This document shows positions 1 to 8,074 of a stretch of DNA of 64,000 bases, in pieces (within the stretch, counting starts at the first letter, position 1; each line of letters opens with the position of its first letter). The DNA comes from Glutamicibacter soli (GTDB taxonomy: Bacteria; Actinomycetota; Actinomycetes; Actinomycetales; Micrococcaceae): assembly GCF_003309065.1 (NCBI RefSeq), contig NZ_POAF01000009.1, positions 1 to 64,000 of the forward strand, written 5' to 3'. The notes under the pieces are model-generated. The model ran no database searches, was not told where the DNA came from, and saw only the letters and a program-made list of their open reading frames with translations. The position numbers and the translations under genes were made by a program.

Positions 1-1
1 C

Positions 2-91
2 CCGGACCTGCTCACCCAGTCCAAATGGGTGCGCGGGAAACCCTGGACCCGGGAGGAACTCGAAGACCCCCTCGAAGACCCCGACCCGTAG
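2..91 (+). CDS. C-terminal tail of a truncated upstream gene
   Basis: An open frame runs from the window edge to a TAG stop at 89-91. It encodes about 29 residues rich in Asp, Glu and Pro, ending in a short repeated EDP pattern. It points toward the minus-strand glycosyltransferase gene and is separated from it by a strong hairpin, as expected for two convergent transcription units. The product cannot be identified from so short a tail. Confidence 0.5.
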   Translation, partial: PDLLTQSKWVRGKPWTREELEDPLEDPDP

Positions 92-126
92 CAGCACGTC
101 CTAAGAATTCTCCGGGCAAAAGGAAA

Positions 127-158
127 CCGCCGATTTTCCCTTAAAGGAAAATCGGCGG
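127..158. terminator. hairpin between convergent genes
   Basis: A perfect 13-bp inverted repeat (CCGCCGATTTTCC and its complement) with a 6-nt loop lies between the end of the partial plus-strand gene and the end of the GT87 gene. On the minus strand it is followed by a T-rich stretch (TTTCCTTTTG), so it fits a rho-independent terminator for the mannosyltransferase operon. It may also stop plus-strand transcription. Confidence 0.75.
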
Positions 159-181
159 CATCCGACGTGCTTGCTCAAGTC

Positions 182-1501
182 TCAGCTATTTTTTGCTGCT
201 CCCAGAACGAAGGCATCCTCGGCATTCTCAATCGGCCCGGCCAGCGGATCGTCGGTTCCGTCAGCGCGCACGACATCGCGTTCAGGATTGCGGATATCTC
301 CAACGATCTTGATGCAGATATAGATCAGCATTACCATGTGGGCCAAGATGCCCAGGCCGTACAGGATCTCGATAGTCCAGCTTCCACCGAAGTATCCTCC
401 GTCGGACACTGCCTTGGCGCTCCACAGCCAGACAACCGCCCAGTGGAATACCTCCACCAGCTGCCACACCAGGAATTCGCGCCACTTCGGACGGGCAAGT
501 ACGTACAGCGGGATCAGCCACATCACGAACTGCGGCGAGTACACCTTGCCCAGCAGCAGGAAGGCTGCGACGATCAGGAACGCGAGCTGGGCCATGCGCG
601 GGCGGCGCTTGGCGGTCAGCCCGAGGTAGGCGATGCCCAGGCAGGCCAGGCCGAACAGCCCGTTGGACAGCAGCGACATGGTCGAACCCGACATGCCGGT
701 CCCCGCGAAGGCCAACCACATCGAGGAGTTGCCTGCCGGGCGGTCCCCGGAGAACGTGTAGAAACGGCTCCACTCCTCAAAAGCTGTCAGCATGAACGGC
801 ACGTTAACTGCCAGCCAGGCAACGACGCCGGACGCCAGCGACACCCAGAAGTGGCGCATGCGCCCCGAGCGCAGGCACAGCACCAGGATCGCCCCGAAGA
901 GGAAGAACGGGTACAGCTTGGCGGCGGCTCCGAGGCCCAGCAGCACGCCAGCCAGCACGATGTGCTTGCGCGAGAAGGCCAGCAGACCCAAGGTGGCGAG
1001 CATGACGGCCCACAAGTCCCAGTTCAGCTGGCTGGTGAGGATGATTCCCGGAGCCAGCGCGACCATGATGGCGTCGCGGCTGCGATGCCGGGCGGCGTAG
1101 GCGATCGCCACGACGATCACTGCCCAGCAGATGAAGGACAGCGCGGAGTTCAGGTCGAAGTACGCCAGCTGGCGCTCCGGGGAGAACCCGATGCCGGGGA
1201 TCATCATCGCGGTCACGCCGGCGACGATGGCCAGCAGCACCGGGTATTCCAGTGCCTGCTCCGGCGGCAGTCCGGTGAAGTACGGGAACAGCTTGTCTGC
1301 CATGCCGCGGGTGCCGAAGAGCTGGGTGAAGTCCGAATAGCACATGTGCAGGTGCTGCTCGGCCGCAGGCCAGGCGTTCACGCGGCACCACTGCTTGGTC
1401 AGCACCGCGACGACGGCGCCGACCGCGGTCAGGACCAGCAGCCATAGGATCACCGGACGCGTCGCCTCGCGGGCGTTGAACAGGGTCTTAACCGGTTGCA
1501 T
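182..1501 (-). CDS. GT87/DUF2029-type polyprenol-phosphomannose mannosyltransferase
   Basis: This is an integral membrane protein of about 439 residues with many hydrophobic segments and a short charged C-terminal tail, matching the GT-C glycosyltransferase 87 (DUF2029) family. Characterised members add mannose from polyprenyl-phosphate mannose to lipoglycans on the outer face of the membrane. Family-like stretches include QLNWDLWA near residue 160 and the segment GLGAAAKLYPFFLF near residue 190. The start is ATG at 1501 (a GTG lies just before it). It overlaps the end of the upstream MptB-like gene by about 14 nt, so the genes are translationally coupled. The substrate is inferred from family and context. 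Confidence 0.8.
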   Translation of the reverse strand: MQPVKTLFNAREATRPVILWLLVLTAVGAVVAVLTKQWCRVNAWPAAEQHLHMCYSDFTQLFGTRGMADKLFPYFTGLPPEQALEYPVLLAIVAGVTAMMIPGIGFSPERQLAYFDLNSALSFICWAVIVVAIAYAARHRSRDAIMVALAPGIILTSQLNWDLWAVMLATLGLLAFSRKHIVLAGVLLGLGAAAKLYPFFLFGAILVLCLRSGRMRHFWVSLASGVVAWLAVNVPFMLTAFEEWSRFYTFSGDRPAGNSSMWLAFAGTGMSGSTMSLLSNGLFGLACLGIAYLGLTAKRRPRMAQLAFLIVAAFLLLGKVYSPQFVMWLIPLYVLARPKWREFLVWQLVEVFHWAVVWLWSAKAVSDGGYFGGSWTIEILYGLGILAHMVMLIYICIKIVGDIRNPERDVVRADGTDDPLAGPIENAEDAFVLGAAKNS

Positions 1502-3125
1502 CACGGTCCTGTTGCCTCGTTTCTTCTGGATTGGGAATACGTAGGAATTTGCGGGTCCGCGGGCTGAGCCGGCGTCCCAGGTGGCCGAACAGCGGCGCGG
1601 TCTTCGGGTCGATGAACACCATGTAGGCCACGCAGAGCAGGCCGACCAGGGCGGCGAAGATCCGCATCCACAGCAGGGAGAACCACTGCGCCACCGAGAG
1701 CTGGTCGACGACGCCGGCGATCGCCAGCACCAGGCACAGCACGTAGAGCAGGCGCTCCTGACCGACGCTGAACTTCTTGCCCAGCGCGAAGAACGGGATC
1801 AGCCACAGCAGGTACCAGGGCTGGATGATCGGGGCCAGCAGCACGCTGGCCGCCAGCGCGTAGCCCGAGTAGAGCAGCGGATTTCCCGACGGCTTGCGCA
1901 GCGCCAGCCACGCGATGACGGCCATGCTGACCACCTTGAAGATCGCGTAGACCACGCCGGCCACGGTGCTGATGCTCCCGCCGAACAACGATCCGATCCA
2001 GCCGACCAGCAGGCCGAGCAGACCCACCGGCGCATACGGGAACGCAGCGTCTCCAGAGCTGGCCATGCCGCTGATCCAGCCGAACCACAGTCCGGTGGCG
2101 GCGCCCAGGGCGGCGAGGATCGCGGTGGTGAGCACGGTGATCCACAGCCAGACGCGCACCTTGGAACGCAGCCGGGCCTCGGGCTTGAGCATCGCCAGGC
2201 CCAGGAAGGGTAGCGCCAGCAGCATCACCGGCTTGATCGCGATCGACAGCGCCATGGCGATGGTTCCCAGCACGCGGCGCTTGCGGTAAACCAGCAGGAA
2301 CGCCAGCAGCACGCCGCCGAGCATCAGTCCGTCGTTGTGCACGCCGCCGACCATGTTCATCAGGAACAGCGGGTTCACCACGGAGACCCACAGCGTCCAG
2401 GACGGATCGCCGCCGAGCTTGAGCGCCAGCCGCGGAATCGCGTAGATGCACAGCGCGACGCCTGCCACCGCGACCAGCCGCATCATGACCACGCCGTACT
2501 CGGGGACTCCCCCGGAGACGAAGTAGGCCAGCCGTGCGTACATCAGGAACAACGGGCCATAGGGCGAGGAGGATTCGGCCCACAGCGAGTCCGCGCCCTG
2601 GGCGAACCAGCCCGGAAGCTGGGAGACCCAGTTCTCGTAGGGCGAGAGCCCGGAATGCATGAGCCGCCCCTGCCCGAGGTACGAGTACACGTCCTGCGAG
2701 AGGATCGGGAAGGAGAACAGCATCGGCGCGGACCAGGTCCAGGCCGCCCGGCGCATCAGCCCAAGCGCCTGCGCACCCAGTGACCTGGTCGTCTGGCGCA
2801 GTCGCAGCCAGGCGCGGAACATCAGCACGGTGCCGACGGCCAGCAGCAGGGTGCAGATGATGACGCCGACGGTTTCGGCGCGCAGCGGGAGCACCAGCGG
2901 GGATCGGGCAAGCACGGATTCCTGGGCGTAGGGCAGCCAGCCCACACCCCAGGAACCGCAGGAGACCATGACCGAGGCCAGCAACCCCTGGAGAATCGGC
3001 CCCTTAGAGTCCTGCAGGCCCGGTCGCCGCGGTCCGGCCGCGGACTGTTGGTTTTCGCGGTGGATCGGGACTACGATGGCGCGACCTCGCCCTTCTTGGG
3101 GCCGCCCCGGAACACCCTCAGCCAT
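1488..3125 (-). CDS. mptB: MptB-type alpha-1,6-mannosyltransferase (paralogue 2)
   Basis: A 545-residue GT-C membrane enzyme resembling MptB, which extends the alpha-1,6-mannan core of lipomannan-like lipoglycans using polyprenyl-phosphomannose. It has a long string of transmembrane helices. Family-like motifs include SQDVYSYLGQGRL, the segment SSPYGPLFLMYARL, the HND pattern in GGVHNDGLMLGG, and IIQPWYLLWLIPFF near the C-terminus. The only good start is ATG at 3125, so the first 55 nt overlap the upstream paralogue; no clear ribosome-binding site is seen and expression probably depends on coupling. It is a tandem paralogue of the next gene upstream. The exact linkage formed is inference. Confidence 0.85.
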   Translation of the reverse strand: MAEGVPGRPQEGRGRAIVVPIHRENQQSAAGPRRPGLQDSKGPILQGLLASVMVSCGSWGVGWLPYAQESVLARSPLVLPLRAETVGVIICTLLLAVGTVLMFRAWLRLRQTTRSLGAQALGLMRRAAWTWSAPMLFSFPILSQDVYSYLGQGRLMHSGLSPYENWVSQLPGWFAQGADSLWAESSSPYGPLFLMYARLAYFVSGGVPEYGVVMMRLVAVAGVALCIYAIPRLALKLGGDPSWTLWVSVVNPLFLMNMVGGVHNDGLMLGGVLLAFLLVYRKRRVLGTIAMALSIAIKPVMLLALPFLGLAMLKPEARLRSKVRVWLWITVLTTAILAALGAATGLWFGWISGMASSGDAAFPYAPVGLLGLLVGWIGSLFGGSISTVAGVVYAIFKVVSMAVIAWLALRKPSGNPLLYSGYALAASVLLAPIIQPWYLLWLIPFFALGKKFSVGQERLLYVLCLVLAIAGVVDQLSVAQWFSLLWMRIFAALVGLLCVAYMVFIDPKTAPLFGHLGRRLSPRTRKFLRIPNPEETRQQDRDATG

Positions 3126-4645
3126 TGCTTGGAGGGCACCAGTCCGGTGAAGAGCGTACGGGTGCGCGGATCAAGGTAGGCCAGGTAGAACATCGCGACC
3201 CAGGAGATGCCGGTGGACAGGTGCTTGACCCACGGGTCGAGGTCTCCGAGGAACTGCCAGATGAACAGCTGGTCGGCGGCGCCGAAGGCGATGAAGAATG
3301 CGGTGGTGAAGTACACCCAGACGATCTGCCAGTCGTCGCGGATGCCGGTCACGGCGAAGAACGGCAGCAGCCACAGCAGGTACCATGGCTGCACGATCGG
3401 CGAGAGCACCACCAGCGCGGTGAAGGCCAGCGCCATGCGCTGCACCAGGTGCGATGGCTTGCCCTTGAAGATCAGCACGAGCACCAGCACCACCGAGAGC
3501 AGGCGCCCGCCGACCTTCAGCACCGGGAGGATCCAGTTGGTGGGCAGCGAGAAGGCCTCGAAGATCCCGGAGAGTAGCGCATTCAGGGCGCCGACGGGGG
3601 CGAACAGCACCGACCCGGTGCCGGTGCCCAGCATGACCTTCAGCCAGCCGATGCCGTAGCCGTTGGCCAGCCCGACGGCCAGCATGATCGCGGCGAACAG
3701 CGCCAGCGTGTAGCACCAGTAGAGGATCTTGCGCGGCCACTTCGCGTCGGTTCCGGCCCACAGCAGGCCGATGAACGGCAGCAGCACCATGGTGATCGGC
3801 TTGATGCCGATGGAAGCCGTCATCAGAACCACCGCGAGGATGCCGCGGCGGGTGGCGGCGTAGTAGGTTGCCGCCACGGCCAGGCCTACCATCACGGCGT
3901 CGTTGTGCGCGGAGGCGACGAAGCTGATCAGGAACAGCGGGTTGGCGACGGTGATCCATGCGGCCTTCGCCCCGGAGACGTGGTGCAGGGCCGCGAGCTT
4001 CGGCACGTAGATCAGGCACAGGATCACCCCGGCGAAGGCGATCAGGCGGAAGAGCAGCACCGAGAGGTCGGGGCTGAAGCCGACGGCGCGGAACACCCAG
4101 TATTCAAGCAGCAGGAACAGCGGGCCGTACGGGGTTTCGTCCTGCGCCCAGGTGATGTCGGTGCCCAGCTGGAACCAGTTGTTCAGCGAGGAGATGCCGG
4201 TGACATACGGGTCCTGCCCGGCGTCGACCAGGCGGCCCTGGCCGATGTAGGCGAAGACGTCTCGGGAGAAGATTGGCAGCGCCAGCAGCATCGGCGCCGA
4301 CCAGATCCAGACGGCTTTCTTGACCGCCTTCAGCGATTCCGGGCCCCAGCCCGCGTGGATCTGCCCCAGCCGCAGCCAGGCACGGAAGAGGATCCAGCAG
4401 CCCAGGGTCAGCACCACGGTGGAGGTAATGACGCCGGCGTATTCGGTGCGGATGGCGATCAGCAGCGGATTGCGGTTCATCGGAGAGACGCTGGCCAGCC
4501 AGCCGACACCGAAGGATCCCAGGGCGATCATGACCGAGCCGACCAGCCCTTGCCACAGCGGGTCGAATCTCGCGCGGCGGGCGGTCGCCGACGGGGCGTC
4601 TGCCGCTGGCCGCGCGGCGGATTCCTTCCGCATATCTGGCGCCAT
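3071..4645 (-). CDS. mptB: MptB-type alpha-1,6-mannosyltransferase (paralogue 1)
   Basis: First gene of the mannosyltransferase operon, about 524 residues from ATG at 4645, which has a good ribosome-binding site (GAAAGGGA) just upstream; an in-frame ATG at 4708 has none. The protein shares with its downstream paralogue the motifs SRDVFAYIGQGRL, ETPYGPLFLLLEY, the HND pattern in SAHNDAVMVG, and IVQPWYLLWLLPFF. It is a polytopic GT-C enzyme expected to move mannose from a polyprenyl-phosphate carrier onto a growing lipomannan-like glycan. Two diverged MptB copies in tandem may act at different chain positions or on different acceptors; this is inference. Confidence 0.85.
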   Translation of the reverse strand: MAPDMRKESAARPAADAPSATARRARFDPLWQGLVGSVMIALGSFGVGWLASVSPMNRNPLLIAIRTEYAGVITSTVVLTLGCWILFRAWLRLGQIHAGWGPESLKAVKKAVWIWSAPMLLALPIFSRDVFAYIGQGRLVDAGQDPYVTGISSLNNWFQLGTDITWAQDETPYGPLFLLLEYWVFRAVGFSPDLSVLLFRLIAFAGVILCLIYVPKLAALHHVSGAKAAWITVANPLFLISFVASAHNDAVMVGLAVAATYYAATRRGILAVVLMTASIGIKPITMVLLPFIGLLWAGTDAKWPRKILYWCYTLALFAAIMLAVGLANGYGIGWLKVMLGTGTGSVLFAPVGALNALLSGIFEAFSLPTNWILPVLKVGGRLLSVVLVLVLIFKGKPSHLVQRMALAFTALVVLSPIVQPWYLLWLLPFFAVTGIRDDWQIVWVYFTTAFFIAFGAADQLFIWQFLGDLDPWVKHLSTGISWVAMFYLAYLDPRTRTLFTGLVPSKQWLRVFRGGPKKGEVAPS

Positions 4646-4895
4646 CTTTTCCCTTTCGCCGTCCTCGAACCGCTCGGGGCGGCGGTTTGCCGCGTGTACT
4701 TTGCGCATGTCAGCAGGCCGAATCGGACCCCCTTGCGAACTTCTCCCACGGCCGGGCGTTGGACGCCCAAAATTACCAAAGAATCAAGCGAAACTCTAGC
4801 ATGCAGGGCTGCGCCAACCCTGAACGACAGCCCGCATGCGAAGCGAATCACACCATTGGATTTCCGGCGCCGCGTGGCACCGGCGGGGAATGAAA

Positions 4896-4932
4896 ATCAC
4901 CCGGCCGGAAACAGTGTTTCCGACCGGGTGAT
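4896..4932 (-). terminator. terminator of the minus-strand tRNA-His
   Basis: A long hairpin (arms built on ATCACCCGG...CGGAAAC) lies directly downstream of the minus-strand tRNA-His. On that strand it is followed by TTTTCATTCC. The same TTTTCATTCC sequence follows the terminator of the plus-strand tRNA-His copy. Confidence 0.85.
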
Positions 4933-4939
4933 CGTTTGG

Positions 4940-5012
4940 GGTGAGTAACGGGGTTTGAACCCGCGACCTTCTGGACCACAACCAGACGCTCTACCGACTG
5001 AGCTATACCCAC
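4940..5012 (-). tRNA. tRNA-His (GTG), copy 1
   Basis: A 73-nt cloverleaf with acceptor stem GTGGGTA/TACTCAC, a D-arm TAGCTCAGTCGGTAGAG, anticodon loop with GTG, and T-arm GCGGGTTCAAACCCCGT. CCA is not encoded. It is identical to the copy at 5936-6008 but in the opposite orientation. Upstream it shares a promoter-like block with that copy at the same distance. Confidence 0.97.
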
Positions 5013-5065
5013 CATGTTCGCTTTCATACCAAGTCAAAACGCTTTTGCGTGGTGACCCCGCATTC

Positions 5066-5085
5066 GGCAACGAGAAATACTATAC
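5066..5085 (-). promoter_or_regulatory. promoter-like block upstream of tRNA-His copy 1
   Basis: On the minus strand this 20-nt block contains TATAGT followed by a CTCGTTGCC stretch. A nearly identical block occurs at 5863-5882 on the plus strand upstream of the second tRNA-His. Both end exactly 53 nt before their tRNA, so the upstream region was duplicated together with the tRNA and is probably the distal promoter. Confidence 0.6.
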
Positions 5086-5172
5086 ACACATTCTCCCGGT
5101 GCTGGCCAATTGCGAACGCCCCCGGCGGCTGTGGGTTGCATCACCCGCCGCCGGGGCGCCGTCGATTGACTC

Positions 5173-5784
5173 CTAGGAAGGGTTCGACTTGATCTCGGCG
5201 GCGATCCCCGCGGCTACTGCCGAGGTCGGACCCGGCGCTGGAACCATGACCGCGGCGCGGTAATAGCGCAGCTCGTCGATCGAGTCCTTGATATCGCCCA
5301 GGGCGCGGTGGTTGCCGTCCTTGGCCGGGGCCGAATAGTAGGCCTTGGGATACCAGCGGCGGCTGAGTTCCTTGATCGTGGACACGTCGACGATGCGGTA
5401 GTGAAGGTGCTCGATCACCTCAGGCATATCGCGCACCAGGAAGGTTTTGTCGGTGCCGACAGAGTTGCCTGCCAGCAGGGCGGTCTTCGGCTCCGGGGCG
5501 TAGGCGCGGATGTAGTCCATGACAATGGCGGTGGCCTCGGACATGGTCATGCCGCCGTCGAGCTCCTCGAGCAGGCCGCTATTGATGTGCATGTTGCGGA
5601 CGAAGTCGCCCATCTGCTCCAAGGCCTGGGGCTCGGGCTTGATCACGACGGATACCCCGTCGCCCAGGACATTCAGTTCGGAGTCGGTCACCAGGACGGC
5701 GACCTCAATCAATGCGTCGTTTTCCAGGCTGAGCCCGGTCATTTCACAATCGATCCACACAAGTTTTTCTGCAGAAGTAGGCAT
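5173..5784 (-). CDS. orn: oligoribonuclease
   Basis: A 203-residue DEDDh 3'-5' exoribonuclease that degrades two- to five-nucleotide RNAs, the last step of mRNA decay, and also pGpG. The start is ATG at 5784 (protein begins MPTSAEKLVWIDCEMTGL); the longer open frame upstream lacks family homology. The exonuclease motifs are visible: D-C-E in WIDCEMTGL, the asparagine in LAGNSVGTDKTFL (motif II), and HRALGDIKDSI (motif III with the catalytic His and Asp). Length is normal for the family. The gene sits alone between two inverted tRNA-His genes, an arrangement that could allow it to invert. Confidence 0.96.
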   Translation of the reverse strand: MPTSAEKLVWIDCEMTGLSLENDALIEVAVLVTDSELNVLGDGVSVVIKPEPQALEQMGDFVRNMHINSGLLEELDGGMTMSEATAIVMDYIRAYAPEPKTALLAGNSVGTDKTFLVRDMPEVIEHLHYRIVDVSTIKELSRRWYPKAYYSAPAKDGNHRALGDIKDSIDELRYYRAAVMVPAPGPTSAVAAGIAAEIKSNPS

Positions 5785-5862
5785 GAACTCAAATTTACCC
5801 CACCTAAAAATGCCATGTTCGGCACCGGAAAACGTGAATTGGCGTTTCCTCAAAGTTTCGGT

Positions 5863-5882
5863 GTATAGTAATTCTCGTTGCC
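5863..5882 (+). repeat. block matching the upstream region of tRNA-His copy 1
   Basis: This is the plus-strand counterpart of the minus-strand block at 5066-5085. It includes TATAGT at 5864-5869 and ends 53 nt before tRNA-His copy 2. The leader between block and tRNA is also recognisably similar in the two copies. Confidence 0.6.
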
Positions 5883-5893
5883 AAGGACTTCGG

Positions 5894-5922
5894 TTGAAAC
5901 GCAATCGCGTTGTGACTAGGTT
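5894..5922 (+). promoter_or_regulatory. proximal promoter of tRNA-His copy 2
   Basis: TTGAAA at 5894-5899 and TAGGTT at 5917-5922 are separated by 17 nt, a good sigma-70-type arrangement. The expected transcription start would lie just a few bases before the tRNA. A second, distal candidate is TATAGT at 5864-5869. Confidence 0.55.
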
Positions 5923-5935
5923 CAAAGTGAACATG

Positions 5936-6008
5936 GTGGGTATAGCTCAGTCGGTAGAGCGTCTGGTTGTGGTCCAGAAGGTCGCGGGTTCAAACCCCGT
6001 TACTCACC
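5936..6008 (+). tRNA. tRNA-His (GTG), copy 2
   Basis: Identical over its full 73 nt to the minus-strand tRNA-His at 4940-5012, with the same acceptor, D, anticodon (GTG) and T arms and no encoded CCA. It is followed by its own strong hairpin terminator. Together the two copies form an inverted repeat around orn. Confidence 0.97.
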
Positions 6009-6015
6009 CCAATAT

Positions 6016-6066
6016 CGAGGTGCGAACCTTCGACTGTTGACGCAGTCGAGGTTCGCACCTCGTTTT
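6016..6066 (+). terminator. terminator of tRNA-His copy 2
   Basis: An imperfect hairpin of about 20 bp (arms starting CGAGGTGCGAACC, one bulged base) ends at 6062 and is followed by TTTTCATTCC. This is a classical intrinsic terminator directly after the tRNA. Confidence 0.9.
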
Positions 6067-6291
6067 CATTCCGGACATTTCACCCATCAATATTCCGCAG
6101 CATTCCGTCGGTCCGGCTGGTCGCCTTTTGCCGAGCACGACAATCATCGAACGACGCTCCTGATTCGCCGGGCCAGCCAGCTCATTGGCGCTTAGCCACC
6201 CCAAGCTTGACCCCGGCGGACGTCTACAGTTTTTCGAACTCTGAATCATGTAGAAATTCTTGACACACGTGCTCCCCGGTCCTGCGGTTGT
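6067..6291. other. intergenic region without a recognisable gene
   Basis: Between the tRNA terminator and the next gene I see no convincing coding frame. A TTGACA at 6260-6265 could be a -35 box for the downstream membrane-protein/regulator pair, but no good -10 follows at the usual distance. Confidence 0.5.
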
Positions 6292-6313
6292 GATGTAAAA
6301 AATTATTTACATC
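6292..6313. promoter_or_regulatory. palindromic operator upstream of the membrane protein/XRE pair
   Basis: A perfect inverted repeat, GATGTAAA-6 nt-TTTACATC, lies just before the ribosome-binding site (GGAG) of the gene at 6324. It is a good candidate binding site for the small XRE regulator encoded by the second gene of the pair, implying autoregulation. This is inferred from position and symmetry only. Confidence 0.6.
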
Positions 6314-6323
6314 TGGAGATGTC

Positions 6324-6746
6324 ATGACATTCACAGAACGGTATACCTGGGCGGGGCTCATCCTCAGCATCGCTACCTTCGCCGCATACTGGATCGTCAT
6401 CGTCATCCGCGCGGCCTCGGACGGGCTTCCCTTCGCCGAGGTCGCTTGGCAGGGTCCGATGCTCTGGGCCCTCATTCTCGGCGGCGGTCTTTACGCGCTG
6501 GCCATGCTCGTATTGTGGATACGTGTTCGCGGCGAGGCGCATACCGACGCCCGCGACCACGAGATCGAACGCTACGCGGCCACCGCAGGCAGCGGCCTCA
6601 CGGGGGTCGCCGTGCTGGCGACGCTTGTCATGCTGGCCCTGGCCGCGCCGCTTTTCTGGACTGCCACGGTGCTGTTCGCCGGATCCTTCCTCGGCTCCGT
6701 CGTGAGCACGGGCGTCACGCTGTCCGCCTACCGCAGGGGGTTCTAG
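6324..6746 (+). CDS. small four-helix integral membrane protein
   Basis: A 140-residue protein with four hydrophobic segments (around residues 8-28, 45-66, 90-110 and 112-132) separated by a short charged cytoplasmic-type loop (RVRGEAHTDARDHEIERYA). The architecture resembles the DUF2178-like membrane proteins commonly paired with small XRE regulators. The ATG at 6324 is preceded by GGAG. Its TAG stop overlaps the GTG start of the regulator by one base, so the two form an operon. Function is unknown; a membrane sensor or target controlled by the partner regulator is only inference. Confidence 0.75.
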   Translation: MTFTERYTWAGLILSIATFAAYWIVIVIRAASDGLPFAEVAWQGPMLWALILGGGLYALAMLVLWIRVRGEAHTDARDHEIERYAATAGSGLTGVAVLATLVMLALAAPLFWTATVLFAGSFLGSVVSTGVTLSAYRRGF

Positions 6747-6976
6747 TGGGCGGCTCCAAACCCACCAAGGTCACCAACTGCATCCGCGATCTGCGCACGG
6801 AGCTCGGGCTCACCCAGGCCGGCCCGGCAGCCACGCTCGGCGTCTCGCGCCAGACCGTCATCGCCATCGAACAGGGACGCCACTCGCCCTCGCTCGAAAT
6901 GGCATTCCAAATCGCGCAGTCACTGCGCGTCCCGCTCGACGAGGTCTTCTCCTACCAGGGGGACGACGCGTTCTGA
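6746..6976 (+). CDS. small XRE-family regulator (YozG-like)
   Basis: A 76-residue protein that is almost entirely one helix-turn-helix domain: the segment LRTELGLTQAGPAATLGVSR is followed by QTVIAIEQGRHSPSLEMAF, then a short tail. This matches the compact XRE family of about 65-75 residues, usually encoded next to a small membrane protein. It starts with GTG at 6746, overlapping the upstream stop codon. The perfect palindrome at 6292-6313 is its likely operator. Regulated genes other than its own operon cannot be told from sequence. Confidence 0.85.
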   Translation: MGGSKPTKVTNCIRDLRTELGLTQAGPAATLGVSRQTVIAIEQGRHSPSLEMAFQIAQSLRVPLDEVFSYQGDDAF

Positions 6977-7083
6977 CCCGCCGATGCCTAGCGCCGCTCA
7001 ACGCTAGCTCCCTGGCGTCCCACCGCCCAAGGACCATGCCCGCGCCACGGAGCCTGGGCCTCCCATACCCTTTTGGAGTTCCC

Positions 7084-8070
7084 ATGCGTGCACTACTGCA
7101 GCCCGTCTACGGCGAGGCCCACACCCTGACGATGGGCGACGTGCCCGTCCCCGAGCCGGCCAGGGGCCAGGTGCTGGTCCGGGTGGCCGCCGCCTCGGTC
7201 AACGCGGCCGACGTTTTCCTCATGCGCGGCGTGCCCCGCATGGTGCGGCCGGGCCACGGGCTGAAGCGCCCGGCCCGGCGCAGGCTCGGCCTTGACCTGG
7301 CGGGTGTGGTGGCCGGCGTCGGCCCCGGGGTCATTCGCTGGAAGCCGGGCGACCCGGTGTTCGGGCAGGGCCTCGCCACCCTCGCCGACTGCGCCCTGGC
7401 CAGGGAGCACCAGCTCGCACCGCTTCCCGACGCGATATCCCCGGAACATGCCGCGGCCGTTCCAGTTGCGGGTACCACCGCGCTGCGCGCCGTCGACGTC
7501 GCGCGGGTGGCCCCGGGCCAGCGGGTTGTGGTGACCGGAGCGGCCGGCGGGGTCGGCCAGTTCACCGCGCAGCTGGCGGCGCTGCGCGGCGCGGAAGTCA
7601 TCGCGGTGTGCTCCGGGCGAAACATCGAGCGGGTGCGGTCGCTGGGGATCGAGCACGTCCTGGACTACGAAACCACGAGCCCGCTGGACACGCCGATTCC
7701 CTACGACGCAGTGATCGACAACGCGGGCGCCGTGCGCATCCGCGACTGGCGCCGCGTCGTGGCGCCCGGCGGGTCCATCCTCCCCAACAGCGGAGTTCCC
7801 GGGCCTGACGGCGGCGCCCTGATGCGCGTGTTCAAGGCCCAGTGGTACGGGCTCATCGCTTCGCAGCGGGTGCGCGTCTTCACGGGGAAGGTCACCGCGC
7901 CGGCGCTCACCGAGCTGGGCGTGCTGCTCGCCGCGCAACGCATCTCTCCGCTGCTGGACACTATCTACCCGCTGGAGCAGGCACCGCAGGCGCTGGCCGC
8001 GGCGGGCACCCACCACGCACGGGGCAAAATCGTCATCTCCATCTCGCCGCTGGAAAGACACGCGTCATGA
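7084..8070 (+). CDS. NAD(P)H:quinone oxidoreductase-like MDR enzyme
   Basis: A 328-residue medium-chain dehydrogenase/reductase of the zinc-free quinone oxidoreductase type. ATG at 7084 is preferred over 7036 because the family homology starts with MRALLQPVYG and TGGAG lies upstream. The N-terminal GroES-like domain has SVNAADVFL and GLDLAGVVAGVGPGV. The cofactor motif GAAGGVGQFTAQLAALRGA at about residue 158 is the Rossmann glycine-rich loop. No structural or catalytic zinc cysteine pattern is seen. It should reduce a quinone or enone with NADPH. It is followed at once by degraded genes. Confidence 0.85.
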   Translation: MRALLQPVYGEAHTLTMGDVPVPEPARGQVLVRVAAASVNAADVFLMRGVPRMVRPGHGLKRPARRRLGLDLAGVVAGVGPGVIRWKPGDPVFGQGLATLADCALAREHQLAPLPDAISPEHAAAVPVAGTTALRAVDVARVAPGQRVVVTGAAGGVGQFTAQLAALRGAEVIAVCSGRNIERVRSLGIEHVLDYETTSPLDTPIPYDAVIDNAGAVRIRDWRRVVAPGGSILPNSGVPGPDGGALMRVFKAQWYGLIASQRVRVFTGKVTAPALTELGVLLAAQRISPLLDTIYPLEQAPQALAAAGTHHARGKIVISISPLERHAS

Positions 8071-8074
8071 GTAG

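Noticed and set aside
6004-6249. Minus-strand 81-codon frame after tRNA-His
   Set aside because: It covers the tRNA terminator hairpin and has atypical codon use, no ribosome-binding site and no recognisable sequence.
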